62,109 nt of DNA from the NCBI GenBank assembly GCA_934463265.1, contig CAKSIU010000005.1:1-62109 (forward strand). Direction: 5' to 3'. The notes beneath the pieces are model-generated. The model saw only the letters and a program-made list of their open reading frames with translations, did no database searches and was not told the DNA's origin. The number at the start of each line of letters is the position of its first letter. Position 1 is the stretch's first letter. This DNA comes from an uncultured Eubacteriales bacterium. Lineage in GTDB: Bacteria > Bacillota > Clostridia > Oscillospirales > Acutalibacteraceae. Position numbers and translations under genes: made by a program. Below, piece by piece: positions 62,081 to 62,109 of this stretch.

Positions 62081-62109
62081 TTTAGGGCCTGGTGAGTCAG
62101 ATTGTTTTA

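Noticed and set aside
1..62109. CRISPR arrays, rRNA genes, complete insertion sequences or a replication origin
   Set aside because: No regularly spaced repeats, no rRNA sequence, no intact transposase with inverted ends and no DnaA-box cluster were seen.

Overview
The window is AT-rich chromosomal DNA of a low-GC Firmicute, most likely a Clostridia/Oscillospiraceae-type bacterium. The evidence is the dcw gene order (mraZ, rsmH, ftsL-like, PASTA-PBP, mraY, ftsW, murG, divIB, ftsZ), strong AGGAGG ribosome-binding sites, GTG/TTG starts, RNase J, a GdpP-type c-di-AMP phosphodiesterase, class B sortase with an LPXTG protein, and tRNAs with encoded CCA. A broken gene for a TLC/NTT-type ATP/ADP translocase and a Fic protein hint at past or present host association; that is inference only.

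Layout. (1) 1-11.9 kb is accessory DNA in decay. It holds two tandem radical-SAM genes, each with a single-base frameshift, an intact NUDIX gene coupled to a tiny membrane peptide, an ATP/ADP translocase pseudogene with three nonsense codons and a frameshift, a class II Fic gene, 1.4 kb of non-coding DNA with phage remnants, two paralogous exported proteins, and an XRE repressor/ImmA protease module. That module has CACG-N3-CGTG operators and faces a small sigma-like operon. (2) 11.9-14.1 kb (minus): iscS-iscU and rnhA. (3) 14.3-23.8 kb (plus): a housekeeping run rnj-gdpP-rplI-dnaB-tilS-ftsH, led by a promoter and a long 5' leader with a hairpin. (4) 23.8-29.8 kb (minus): a heterodimeric ABC exporter, a TM2-domain protein, four tRNAs (Met, Leu, Glu, Val) and a TtcA-like enzyme. 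(5) 30-40.2 kb (plus): the dcw cluster, with four MraZ boxes at exact 10-bp spacing and no mur ligases or ftsA. (6) 40.3-42.8 kb: an isolated double-glycine leader peptide gene, then galU, a small FUSC-like protein and dCMP deaminase. (7) 42.8-52.7 kb (plus): rsmA, then a surface-sugar cluster. It makes a CDP-3,6-dideoxy-4-keto-hexose (rfbF, rfbG, rfbH), may add a two-carbon branch with a ThDP enzyme (yersiniose-like), and pairs a GtrA flippase with a GtrB-type transferase. (8) 52.7-57 kb: a sortase substrate, its class B sortase, and a divergent membrane-anchored choline-binding-repeat/transglutaminase-like protein. (9) 57.1-61.9 kb: two large proteins (757 and 764 aa) that each begin with an 86-residue Nif11-type double-glycine leader, followed at once by a hydrophobic helix and then a very long charged or coiled-coil body. 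(10) tRNA-Thr.

The most novel-looking element is the pair of leader-tagged giant proteins, with the separate 100-aa double-glycine peptide. Nif11 leaders normally precede short RiPP/bacteriocin cores, so these may be substrates of a peptidase-containing ABC exporter encoded elsewhere. Next in interest are the translocase pseudogene in a Firmicute, the recurring single-base lesions in the accessory zone only, the precisely placed repressor operator, and the branched dideoxysugar pathway.
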